Made by a program: the position numbers and the translations under genes. Source: Paraphysoderma sedebokerense (taxonomy: Eukaryota; Blastocladiomycota; Physodermatomycetes; Physodermatales; Physodermataceae). From it: a stretch of 64,000 nucleotides of DNA. Shown piece by piece: positions 1 through 9,356 of this stretch. The stretch lies in the NCBI GenBank assembly GCA_025602915.1, contig JAHLJZ010000030.1, positions 1 through 64,000 of the forward strand. Reading direction: 5' to 3'. Each line of letters opens with the position of its first letter. Positions within the stretch are counted from its first letter, which is position 1. The notes under the pieces were generated by a model that did no database searches, was not told the origin of the DNA, and saw only the letters and a program-made list of their open reading frames with translations.

Positions 1-93
1 AATGCTGCGAATGGAAATCGCGGACGCAGAGGAGGTGTGATTGTGAACAACGGGGTGGCTGGAAGACCAGATTCTGTTGAGTTCACTAAATAA
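1..93 (+). CDS. C-terminal end of a gene entering from the left, Gly/Arg-rich
   Basis: Frame 1 is open from the first base and reads 30 residues before the TAA at 91-93. The stretch starts with a short Gly/Arg-rich segment (NGNRGRRGG) and ends in PDSVEFTK. RG-rich tails are common in RNA-binding proteins, but 30 residues cannot identify the family. It may instead be untranslated sequence that happens to be open. The rest of the gene, if real, lies left of the window. Confidence 0.4.
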   Translation, partial: NAANGNRGRRGGVIVNNGVAGRPDSVEFTK

Positions 94-1324
94 ATGCATA
101 TCAGTATGGTTGTACATTGGTGATCACTGAGGGTGATATATCATGTGGTAAAACGGTATAACCTAATAAGGAATCTGTAAATTTGATTCAGTTGTCATAT
201 ATTTGTATAGGTTATCTAAAATTCTTACAGTGTATAGCTGTGTATACTTATAAAGATTACGTGTAGTCTTGGTATTATCAACTGCAATAAACCTTATAAT
301 CGGAGATATTTGCTGGCGTGAGTTCTTTCAACGATAATACGGACATTAGCAAAGACCTGAACCGGTTGAAATTTCGCCCAAAAGTTTTAAAAGATCTGTG
401 CTCTCTGAAACAATCTGCGTGCTATATCGCATCGTTATTTTCCACCCATCGGTTGAGAATATGAGCTAACTGATGTTAACACTCCATACTTCTATCGATG
501 CTTTGTTTTCAATTTCGCGGTATTTGATGATCAAAATGAGAAACTGGCGTGGTCTAAAATTCCCGAAGGCCTTTGATAATTGCAGCATCTTCTTTCGCAG
601 CGATTATCTATATTTTTTTTGGAAGTCTCATGCGTTACCTGGAATAAGCACAGCATTTTTGCAACTTCAAATGCAGAGTCGATCACGTTAGGTGAAGCAT
701 CAAAGCAATGTGCTTGGATCCGAAGATCCATAAGGACCTTACATGACGCTTGTAGAATAGACTTCAATCCACCCCCACATCATTCACGAGGACAAATCAA
801 CTGCGATCCGTCAAATCAAGAAAAAAGCCCCAAAATCTGGTGCAATCAAGACATAGATGGGGTAGATATTGACACAACGAAAATTGATACTAAAAACAAT
901 ACAGCAGATATATTCACAGAGACAGGGCAGTCTGGAAATACATAGATTAGGGCCAGGAACATTCAATCTGGAAAAAATAATGGACAGGAAGAAACGGGAA
1001 TAGGACCAAGTTAGATGTACAGGAATTGAATTTTAAGTTCAAGGCCTGGGATGCGGAAAGCTGACATGTAACTATAGGGATGGAATACTGGAAACGAATA
1101 CTGGGAGCGAACTGTTGAGGGAATGTTGAGAATGAAACAGTGAAGCAACCACATCTTACATATACAAGCCATGAAAAAGAACGTCTCGAACGAACTCGAA
1201 ATTCCGAAGAGAGTCCATAAACAAAAAGTGATCGCGATGTTCAATGGGACTTTCCTGCGGCTCTTCATTTCAACAATTAACATTCGACAAATCCTATTTA
1301 AAAGCGTGCATCACAATAATCTTC
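94..1324. other. Intergenic stretch holding a retroelement fossil
   Basis: No intact host gene is seen between the left-edge frame and the PIH1 gene. The middle part (about 470-945) carries the copia-type remnant listed separately. The last 380 bases are the likely leader and promoter of the PIH1 gene; short overlapping frames there look like chance. Confidence 0.5.
470..945 (+). mobile_element. Ty1/copia-type LTR retrotransposon fossil (RNase H end)
   Basis: A plus-strand frame keeps the layout of the copia RNase H domain: a tryptophan-containing start, then a segment close to the family's AEAEYxALxxAxKxxxWLRR signature (here ESITLGEASKQCAWIRR), then a tail with KIDTKNNTADIFT, matching the family's NxADIxTK ending. 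Only this 3' part of a pol gene is recognisable. I see no gag, integrase or reverse transcriptase, and no clear LTR pair. It is broken and heavily eroded, so probably old. Confidence 0.6.
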
Positions 1325-2746
1325 ATGACGAAGGAAGCACGAAAGAACAAGGACCCTTCCATTCTCGAGCAGCTCTCTAATATCCCCTTGCCCGACGATG
1401 TAAGGAATAATCTCTCACAAACTGAGTGGGATCAGATGATGAATAATGTATTCAGTGATTTGATGAAAGATGATCAAGTCAAGGATAATATTAAAGGTAT
1501 AGTGATACCGAATTGAAGAGAGATACATTCTTGCTATTCCTTGCAGAAAACAGTTTTAGTCGATGGTCATTGAACTGACCCGCTCTTTACAACTGTCTGC
1601 TTAATTTTCAATCCAAATCAGAACTACAAAATGCTGCAATACCGTCTCATACTATTCAACCACAAAGTGGATTTGTACTCAAAACCCATTTAAACAAGTC
1701 AACACAATCATATCCAGCCGGTCTAAAAGTCTTTATCAACATGACGCATTCACCGGAAATACCTGCCCCGCCGTTATGTACAGACGAAGAAATCAAACGA
1801 GCGATTGAGGCAGCCGATACAAGTTATAAAGTTCCTTTGAGTTTAGCCGAGCTCAGGGACGGAGAAGATAAAGGTATTCATGAGTCCCTTCATTCTTTAG
1901 TGTGCAGATCTTTCTAGAACGGAATCCTAACCGGCTTGATTTATGAGCAAGGTGGTAGGCCGTGCGTTGTGTTTAGTGCATGTATTAATTCGGATCCATT
2001 CTTCAAATCCGAGAACGACTTTGATTTCAAGTTGTTTATCATCGAACTGGCTATGGAGCTGATTGAAGAAAGGTTCAAGATGGAACTTAGCAGAGGTACG
2101 AATTAGGGTTTCATCAAAGCAGAACGATGCAATAACTCATAGTGTATACTTCTTTCTTAGAATTTACCCTTCCAAAATTAAAGCATAAAGGACCTGTAAT
2201 GCCACATGTTATTCGACGGCCCAAACGAGCTGCTATAACAGATTTATCACGGGATAAAGTGAAAGACAAATCATCCGCTACGAATCCAAAGTCTCTCATA
2301 ATGACCAGCGAGGCAGAACCCAAAATTATTCCGCTGTCTTCACAGAAAGAGAAGATACCCAACTATCGAGTCACCAAATCTGATGATGGAACAAAACTCC
2401 TTATTGACATTGAACTCCCTGAATTGGTAGGTTGACACTGTCCTGTTCTGATTTCCCATATCGCTATTTACTTCTTATAATTTATCATTCCCTTGTCGCT
2501 TTGTAGACCTCGATAAGCATGAAACCGTTAGACCTCCATATTGAGCCGTCGTTAGTTGAACTCCACATTGCTGATTTGTATCATTTAAAACTCAATATGA
2601 GTCCATATTTAACATCCGAGTTCATATCCCGTCCTGTCCGGACCGGAAAGACGAAATTTGAAATTGATGTAACGAATACTGAGAAGCTGAAAGGTATCTT
2701 TGTGAAGGATAGTAGAGTTTTGCATGTTGTTATTATACTGAAGTGA
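1325..2746 (+). CDS. PIH1-domain protein (R2TP / dynein-assembly type)
   Basis: Five exons: 1325-1496, 1622-1873, 1952-2095, 2161-2426, 2507-2746 (357 residues). Exon 2 has the PIH1 core: GFVLKT, KVFINMTHSPEIPAPP, then YKVPLSLAELRDGEDK. Exon 3 continues it with RPCVVFSACINSDPFF. The last exon has the beta-strand pattern of a C-terminal CS/alpha-crystallin-like domain (LDLHIEPSLVELHIADLY and a closing VLHVVIILK). PIH1 proteins bind RUVBL-containing R2TP complexes and HSP90 and help assemble snoRNPs, kinases or axonemal dyneins. Which branch (PIH1D1, PIH1D2 or Kintoun) cannot be told by eye. The ATG at 1325 was chosen because the N-terminal acidic helix runs straight into the PIH1 domain; upstream in-frame sequence reads like leader. 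All intron phases agree. Confidence 0.85.
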
Positions 2747-3043
2747 ATGATCCGCAAGTCGGGCAATGTAAAGTTCATGCGTTGTATAGTTCCGTTTATT
2801 TGACTTAAATGTTGACGTTATCAGAGGTTGATATGACCAAGGGTCCAACGTGAAACGTCACTATTGACTATCTCTATCGCCCCCATCGCCTTGAACTGTA
2901 TTTTTTGCCACAGGCAAAATAAACTTCATCTGCACAACATTTAATTAATGAGAATACAAAATTCTACTCGACATTAATGTTACATATAAATTAAACATGT
3001 TAAGAAAGTTTGGACCCATAAACGATGTTGACACGAAATAGCT

Positions 3044-5352
3044 TTAAGAAGAACAGGCTCCACCCCCACAGGAAGAACCTCCACCGCAGGATGACCCACC
3101 AGCACAAGATGATCCACCACCGCAGGACGAACCACCACAAGATGACCCCCCACCACCACAAGATGATCCGCACGACGACCCTCGATTATCTCCGTCGTAT
3201 GAACCGAAACCGCTACTTCCACATGAACTGAAACCACTATTGCCGCATGAACTTCCATAGTGGCCAGCATATGCACCGGCCACACCTACGCACGATCCGC
3301 TATACCAAATATATGTCGATCCATGATCATCTACATATGTATCCTTGTCCTTTTTATGCAATCCTGCTCTCGAAAACACTTTAGACTGCAAATGGTGAGG
3401 ACATGAACTACAGGCACCAGCTTTTTTAGCGGTGGCAGCGTTAATTTTGGCGTATTTAACCGCACTGTGGATCAGATACGGCGGAAAGATGAGAGAAGCG
3501 ACGACCCGTTTTGGAGTGACAAAGCCATTGGTGGGAGAGTGAGAAGAGTACGGTTCGCCAAAATGTTTGTACCATAACAATGCTGTCCGACGGAATCCAG
3601 AATCTAGGCTTTTGGTGGGGGCGTTGTCATCGTGGTTCAGCACTTTGCCGATTTGTGCAGTAGTGTATTCCTGATTAACGATAAGATATGTCAGATACCG
3701 CAGAGTGACAACGCGAGAAAAAGGTACAACATACCTGATATCGTTTTGGGTGCAACTGATGAGTATGCCAGCCCAAGTCAATATCAAGCGTAGGGACGAA
3801 AAAGGCGTTCTTATTTTGGGAGAGCAGAAGGAGAAACTTATGATACCTAATGAATAAGATCAATTCACCGGAGCTGATGGAATTGAAGACAGATGAGATA
3901 AAAACCTGACAGTAGAATTGGCCAGTGCTTGTGAAGATTTCCAAAACGGATCAATTATTTTCTTGGTGAATTCTCGTTGCCGCATAACTGCAGCGATTAG
4001 ATCCAGACTGAACGGCATGACCAAGTTTTTATATGCACCGGTTACTCGACGACCAATAGCAGCGTTTTCAATTGACATATGCCGAGATTTAAAAGTTGAA
4101 CGGGTTTGTTGAATGATCGTCTCCCATAGAGCTGTTTGTTGATATGGATCTGGTCGGGCTATAGAAACATACAAATCTACTAATGCTAAAATATTTGAAG
4201 AGGTGTTGATACCGTTGGTCGCAGGATTAATAAGTGATCCTCTGAAATAATAGAGTGTCAATATTGTCCCGAGAAACCAGGATAGTGTGGCAATTTGCTT
4301 ACGCGACTTTGTTCACCTGTTTATGTAGCAAGAGATCTATATCTGTAACAAAGCGTAGAGCAGATATCGCATCTGCATCAATTCTCGCCCCACAATTGTC
4401 GCATCTGTCGGTTTGACCTCGTACTCTAATGCCTAGGTACTGATTGGCTTCACAATTTTGTTGAGTCTTACATCCCGGACATTCAATTGGAATCATTTCC
4501 GATGGGGAGGTTTTGGGTGATAGAAAATAGGGTTCTTTTGGGTAGAAACTATTCCAAACTTCAACCGATCCGGGTTCAAGTAAGTTTGAATCTAAAGTCG
4601 GTTCCTGACGATAATAGCGAGCATTAACACATATATCGTATATCAGAATAGCCTGTAGTAATCATACCATTCTTGCAAGGGGGATTTCATACAGTTGTAG
4701 CAGTTCATCGTAGAGACGGTAAGTATCTTCCATATACCTGAGAGGATTGAGCTGTATCCGAAGTTATCAGTAAATGTGTAATTTTACCGTCGGACAATGT
4801 GATATACTAACCATATGTGCACACCAAATCACACAGACGTCTTTTTTTGTTAATTTTGATTAATAGGTAGTTGTTAGATTGAATCAAAAGTATTATTATC
4901 CGTAATAAAGAAGCCAATTACCCAAAGGCGGAAGGGGCATAGCATCCGGACTCGGTCGCAATGAAGCCAGCAAATCCAACCAGAGTTTGTATCGTCTTTC
5001 TGCCCTGCACAGGAAGATACTAATAGAAAATATAATTAATCTCTTAAATGGTCTATTAGCTCCAGCAAGCACATTGCTGCTTCAAAGCCTATTTTCATTT
5101 TCCAACCCGCTGATCTGCCGGCTTTCAATGTCCAAAAAAAAAAGGCATACTTACAGGTCTTCGTCTTCATTCGGCTGTTCTAGTTCCGCAAATTTTCGGA
5201 GAAGGGTCTACAGTGAGGGGCCCAAGTGATCAAATTAGTAATTGTATTCAGTCTCAGAAATCCGAAATTCTGGAAAATCCAACCAAATGTGCGCGACAAG
5301 TGTCCACACTCACACACTTGTCAACTACGACAGGACTAATGTCAGACATCAT
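3044..5352 (-). CDS. Glycine-rich domain protein (DUF1399 / GRDP family), copy A
   Basis: Nine exons, from the 5' end: 5284-5352, 5155-5207, 4922-5004, 4812-4840, 4668-4751, 4303-4604, 3906-4241, 3735-3846, 3044-3670 (564 residues). The family signature DIDLGWHTHQLHPKRYQ sits in exon 8, and WYKHFGEPY in exon 9. Exon 6 has CPGC and CDNCG pairs that could bind zinc. The tail is a low-complexity run of Ser, Cys and Gly. DUF1399 proteins are known from plants (GRDP1/2, growth and stress phenotypes) and many fungi; their molecular role is unclear. Exon count and phases are the same as in the copy at 28987-31320, in the opposite orientation. Exon 4 is only 29 bases. Two adjacent ATGs (5352 and 5349) could start it. 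The exon 1 donor (GTTGGA) and exon 4 acceptor are weak, but homology to copy B supports both. Confidence 0.85.
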
Positions 5353-5791
5353 GTCAATATTATGTTGGAGGAGGTTTAACTTCGGCCAAAAAAATCAGCA
5401 CAGAGATTGATTGGAGGTGATTAGTCGAGGGAGGACCGCATTTGGGTTTGTCGGTTATATTTCGGGAGCAGCGGCTTGCAATCCAATCAATTCACTCGCG
5501 GTGCGCGAAGAGTTTCATAACGTTTTGCTTTTTCCAGCAACGGAATAGAACATGCTCTATTATTTTTTCCATCTGACCTTGTGCGATTCAACGGCACAAC
5601 AACAATGCAGGGGCAAAATTTTCGAGAATGGGTTAGTGAAACTGCTCTATGGCGTTCAACTCACAACGTCATTATCCGTAGTTATTAGAATTTTTCATAT
5701 ACATGATAAGCAAGTAGCACCTTGATCATAGGCTCATGTCTCGTCACTCATTGTTGAGTCCAAACCTGACGCCTAGCAACCAGGCACGGGC

Positions 5792-5797
5792 TATAAA
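5792..5797 (+). promoter_or_regulatory. TATA box of a candidate small transcript
   Basis: TATAAA stands in otherwise GC-richer sequence. About 80 bases downstream comes a strong splice-donor-like GTAAGT. It could drive the short unit ending near 6180. It is a consensus match only. Confidence 0.35.
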
Positions 5798-5824
5798 CAA
5801 CACCGGCCCATAAAATCGGACAAA

Positions 5825-6180
5825 CATAAGCCCGTCTCTTAAAAATCTTCTTGCTTGATCACTTCACTTTGTTGCTTCGGTAAGTTCATAAACTTTAATA
5901 ACTCGTTCTCTTCCTATTTTTTGAATGTGCAATGAGAAAAACAATGCAAAACCAGTGATAGGTTGTCGCAAACTTATTCTATGATCATTTAATTTAAGTC
6001 GATGAGCACATTCACCTTGCTTTTTTTTTGTTTCTGTACTCTCTGGAAGCTGAAGAATGATTGATTAATCCTTCTCTTTACTCAAATAGGTTCCATGGGT
6101 TGATGCCGCAGACTATGGCATTTTCAAGTCATAATGTATATGCTGTTGTAATAAAATATATTGTAAATTTTGAATAAAAT
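5825..6180 (+). ncRNA. Candidate short spliced transcript, probably non-coding
   Basis: About 30 bases after a TATA box begins a stretch with a good donor at 5880 (GTAAGT), a pyrimidine-rich acceptor ending at 6089 (ACTCAAATAG), a second exon of roughly 90 bases, and AATAAA signals at 6150 and about 6173. Exon 1 has no ATG. The longest ATG frame in exon 2 is about 24 codons (MPQTMAFSSHN...). I cannot match it to a known RNA family. It could also be the upstream leader exon and intron of the OTC gene at 6331, although the polyadenylation signals lie in between. Confidence 0.25.
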
Positions 6181-6330
6181 ATTACTCAATTACTTCTAGT
6201 TGCAAGTGCATCCGCTTCATCATTGAAAATCTGATGTGATGACCTCCCTCTGACTCATCGGAGCCACCGGAGCACGTTCACTTGTCGACCTGTTCTCCAG
6301 ACTTTAATTATTCCTCATCAACCATATCCA

Positions 6331-7887
6331 ATGCTAAATCAAACCCGTTTGCTTTGTCGTCCATTATTGGGATTCCGCAAATATGCAACGGCCTCTGCGC
6401 CTAACAAACCCTGTCACTTTTTGACTCTATCCGATTTGTCACAGACGGAAATAGTGAATGTTCTGTGCACGTCAATGCATTTGAAATGGGCATGGAAGAA
6501 TCACGGAAATCCAGCTGAACATAAGAATTCAGAAACAAGAATGATTAGAGATTTTGATGTGTTAAAGAAAAAGAGTTTAGGGATTATCTTCGGAAAGAGA
6601 AGCACGAGAACAAGAGTACGCTGAACTGCTGAAATCTCCAAGATGTGTTGAATATGAGTTGCTAAAGTTTAATACAGGTAGCAACAGAAACTTCATGCAA
6701 TTTGCTCGGTGGGCAGCCATTATTTTTGAGCCCTCAGGACATCCAACTCGGAGTAAATGAATCACTGAAGGACACCGGGTAGACATGAAAATTGACTTTT
6801 CATGAACCTTTCATCGCATTGCTGACGTAAGTCATACTTTAGAATTGTTTTGTCGAGTATGCTAGATGGAATCATGGCCCGAGTCGATAGTCATACAGAA
6901 TTAATGGTAAATATCCATCAGTGAGAAGTTTCCACTCTTCTCGAGGTTGACACTGTTGGTATTTCTCTCTTGTAGGAACTTTCCAAGTATTCCTCCGTCC
7001 CAATTATTAATGCATTGTCGGATCTATATCACCCAACTCAGCTACTGGCAGACTTTCTCACATTGCATGAGCATTACTCAGACTCCGGTTATCATAATCT
7101 TGCAAAGAACAACACGCCAGTTGGAAAATCGCCGTTGAAAACTTTGAAGAATCTAAAGGTCACCTGGGTAGGCGACGGTAATAATGTTTGGTGAGTTTTT
7201 ACTTCGTTCTTTTGATTATACGTTGAAAGTAGAGACATTAATCCTTCCGTATGTTATATTGCTTCAACAGTCATAGTCTACTTATAGCTGGTTCCAAGCT
7301 TGGCGTCAACATATCCGTTGCGACACCGGAAGGATATGAACCGTTGGAAGATGTCGTCAATACTGCTAAGTCTTTTGCTGCAGAGAGCGGCTCCACACTT
7401 GAATTGGTAGAAGATCCTTTCAAAGCCGTAAAAGATGCAAATGTGATTGTCACCGATACATGGTACGTTCCTGCATTTTGAAGTGTGACGTGGCCCATTG
7501 AATAACTGCTTTTATTTTAACTCTTAGGATATCTATGGGTCAAGAAACTCAAAAATCTAATCGTGTTAAAGCCTTTAAAGACTTCAAAGTGACGGAGGAA
7601 TTGGCCAAGAAAGGCGGCGCTCGACCTGATTGGAAATTTATGCACTGCTTGCCGCGAAAACAGGAGGAAGTGAATGATGAGGTAATGATTACGCTGAACT
7701 TCTCGACATATGCGAAATATAAAGTCAGACTAATTGTTATGCCGTATCGTCCCTTTGAAAGGTTTTTTATGGCCCTCGATCTTTGGTGTTTCCTGAAGCC
7801 GAGAATCGGAAATGGACTATAATGGCCGTGCTGTATCATACTATGGGCTTGAAATCATGGAACTCTGCCTTTGAAGTTGCAAAATAA
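6331..7887 (+). CDS. OTC: Ornithine carbamoyltransferase, mitochondrial
   Basis: Seven exons: 6331-6615, 6678-6778, 6843-6906, 6976-7190, 7271-7462, 7528-7681, 7762-7887 (378 residues). It joins carbamoyl phosphate to ornithine, giving citrulline for arginine synthesis. Visible signatures are the carbamoyl-phosphate motif STRTR (residues 91-95), HPTQ near 170, the ornithine-side loop MGQE, and HCLPR near 327-331. All catalytic motifs look intact. The first 25 or so residues are basic, without acids, and end in RKYATASAP, a typical mitochondrial presequence, as expected for fungal OTC. The ATG at 6331 is the first of the frame. The 3' end is only about 75 bases from the end of the convergent gene at 7962. 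Confidence 0.95.
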
Positions 7888-7961
7888 AGCACGGATTATA
7901 TACTCCTTGAATACACTTGAATGCTCGTAATATACAATATTCTAAACAGACACCGCTCATC

Positions 7962-8825
7962 TCATTTTTCATGCTTCAGGTGCAAATGCCGAGTTTCTGA
8001 AACACCGCCAGTTTTGCTTGTCAGCATATCGTGGAACCCCCATTTACTATGTCCCGGTGCCTCCACTTCAGGAGGGATCTCTCTGGTCGCAAGCCCTGGA
8101 AACAACCTTGGTAAGGCTTTTCCCAAATTGTCGACCTCGGTAGTTCCGGTTGTTGGCGCCGGTTGTGACGGCAATTGGGTTTGAGGCTTGCTTGATGGAG
8201 CAGATTGGGTTGTCGAAACAGGTGATGACCGATTTCCGTGAAGAACTGCTTCAGCGGTTGGAGCTGACACTTCTATCACTTGCTGTTGTGGCTCTTTTCC
8301 TGCTTCCTTCTTCTTAAGACCATAAACATCCTCCATCAACCTTTCTTCCAAGTTGACGACCAAATCATTCACGAAATTTGCACATTCTTTAACGAATCCA
8401 ACTACTCCTTGACGTGCAGGACTGAGAGAATAAACATGCCCCGTTGAAGGAACACTGTGAGGCATACGAAAACCAGGAATACGAATCGATTGTAATGAAA
8501 TTGTTCTTGGATTAAGGATATCTTCTGAGGAGGGTACATGTGATGAAGAAGAAGTCTGTGACGGAGTTTTGGCAGTTTCTGTACCTCGTTTCGAGGTTGG
8601 TACTTCGCCCTTGTGCTCGGGATACTGAACGCCGTAAAGCGTATAAATTGTGTTCCAGTAGATTCTGGATAAAGCATCCATCATGGACGATAAGCTTGGA
8701 CCTGGTAAATCTAGGTGATTCAAAACATCTGACGGTGGACTACCGTTTTCCTCTTCTATCAATTGAGGTGTAGAAGATCGAACGGACGTGGTGAGTTGGC
8801 CGTCCTTTTTGAGTTCTTCAGACAT
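7962..8825 (-). CDS. Unrecognised single-exon protein with two helical blocks
   Basis: An uninterrupted frame of 287 residues from MSEELKKDG to a TGA at 7962. The frame is open further upstream, but without an ATG, and that part reads like leader, so 8825 was chosen. Two regions look structured: MMDALSRIYWNTIYTLYGVQ near residue 50 and FVKECANFVNDLVVNLEERL near residue 145. They are separated by a Ser/Thr/Pro-rich linker and followed by a long Pro/Thr/Gln-rich tail with SPVSTTQSAPSSKP. I considered a Mediator Med21-like hairpin, but the match is too vague to name. No signal peptide or membrane span is present. It faces the OTC gene tail to tail. Confidence 0.7.
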   Translation of the reverse strand: MSEELKKDGQLTTSVRSSTPQLIEEENGSPPSDVLNHLDLPGPSLSSMMDALSRIYWNTIYTLYGVQYPEHKGEVPTSKRGTETAKTPSQTSSSSHVPSSEDILNPRTISLQSIRIPGFRMPHSVPSTGHVYSLSPARQGVVGFVKECANFVNDLVVNLEERLMEDVYGLKKKEAGKEPQQQVIEVSAPTAEAVLHGNRSSPVSTTQSAPSSKPQTQLPSQPAPTTGTTEVDNLGKALPRLFPGLATREIPPEVEAPGHSKWGFHDMLTSKTGGVSETRHLHLKHEK

Positions 8826-9356
8826 ATTTGCTTTTTGCCGCTTTGAGGAATATATGGTTGAAATGGAAAGAAAAATCAATGTTTCTGAATGTGTCTTGTC
8901 GGTTTCAACAGGTTTCAACTCATTTCTGTGAAACCGGATGTGACGTCATTTCCCTTTCACTCATACTGAATAACTAACTCGTTCAGTTCGTGTCAGGCTG
9001 TACAGCACCTATCAGCAATTTGGGCAATGCATTCGCATGGTATGCGGAAGAAGTATCAACTATACGAAAGAGTAAGATTAATGAAGCATTATCGTGCATA
9101 AAGATACAGCTTTCTGCGTTTAAATTTTCCTTATGTAACAAAGCGCTACCACGAAGCAGAGGAAGTCGGGCAATGTCAGGCTGGCGATTTTCTGCTCGGG
9201 TGAATTTGAAAACAATCCCATGATGCGCAGACGATCCGCTTTTGAAGTCCACATCAATCTACTATTAGATATTTGACATAGTAACATCTGTTCTTACTCA
9301 TACTCGATCCCAATTCATTTGCCCCCGTTTGTACGTGCTTTCGCCTTATTGTAAAT
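8826..9356. other. Bidirectional promoter region with an uncertain small frame
   Basis: About 530 bases separate two divergently transcribed genes (7962-8825 minus and CFAP91 plus). On the minus strand 8983-9252 is open in one frame for 89 codons, and the same DNA is open in another frame for about 45. Neither reading resembles a known protein, so I treat both as probable chance. No TATA box stands out. Confidence 0.4.

Larger units (their letters stand above)
5353..6330. other. Divergent intergenic region between GRDP-A and the OTC gene
   Basis: About 980 bases serve both a leftward gene (GRDP-A) and a rightward one (ornithine carbamoyltransferase). Inside lies a candidate small transcription unit (5792 to about 6180) listed separately. 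No long open frame is present, and AT content is high from about 5880 on. Confidence 0.5.

Noticed and set aside
2980-3285. 101-codon frame rich in Val and His, antisense/alternative frame of the GRDP-A tail
   Set aside because: Shadow of the repetitive Gly/Ser/Cys coding tail; the same happens at 31163-31378 over the GRDP-B tail.
8983-9252. 89-codon minus-strand frame between two divergent genes
   Set aside because: A second overlapping frame is also open, neither resembles a protein family, and the region is the shared promoter.
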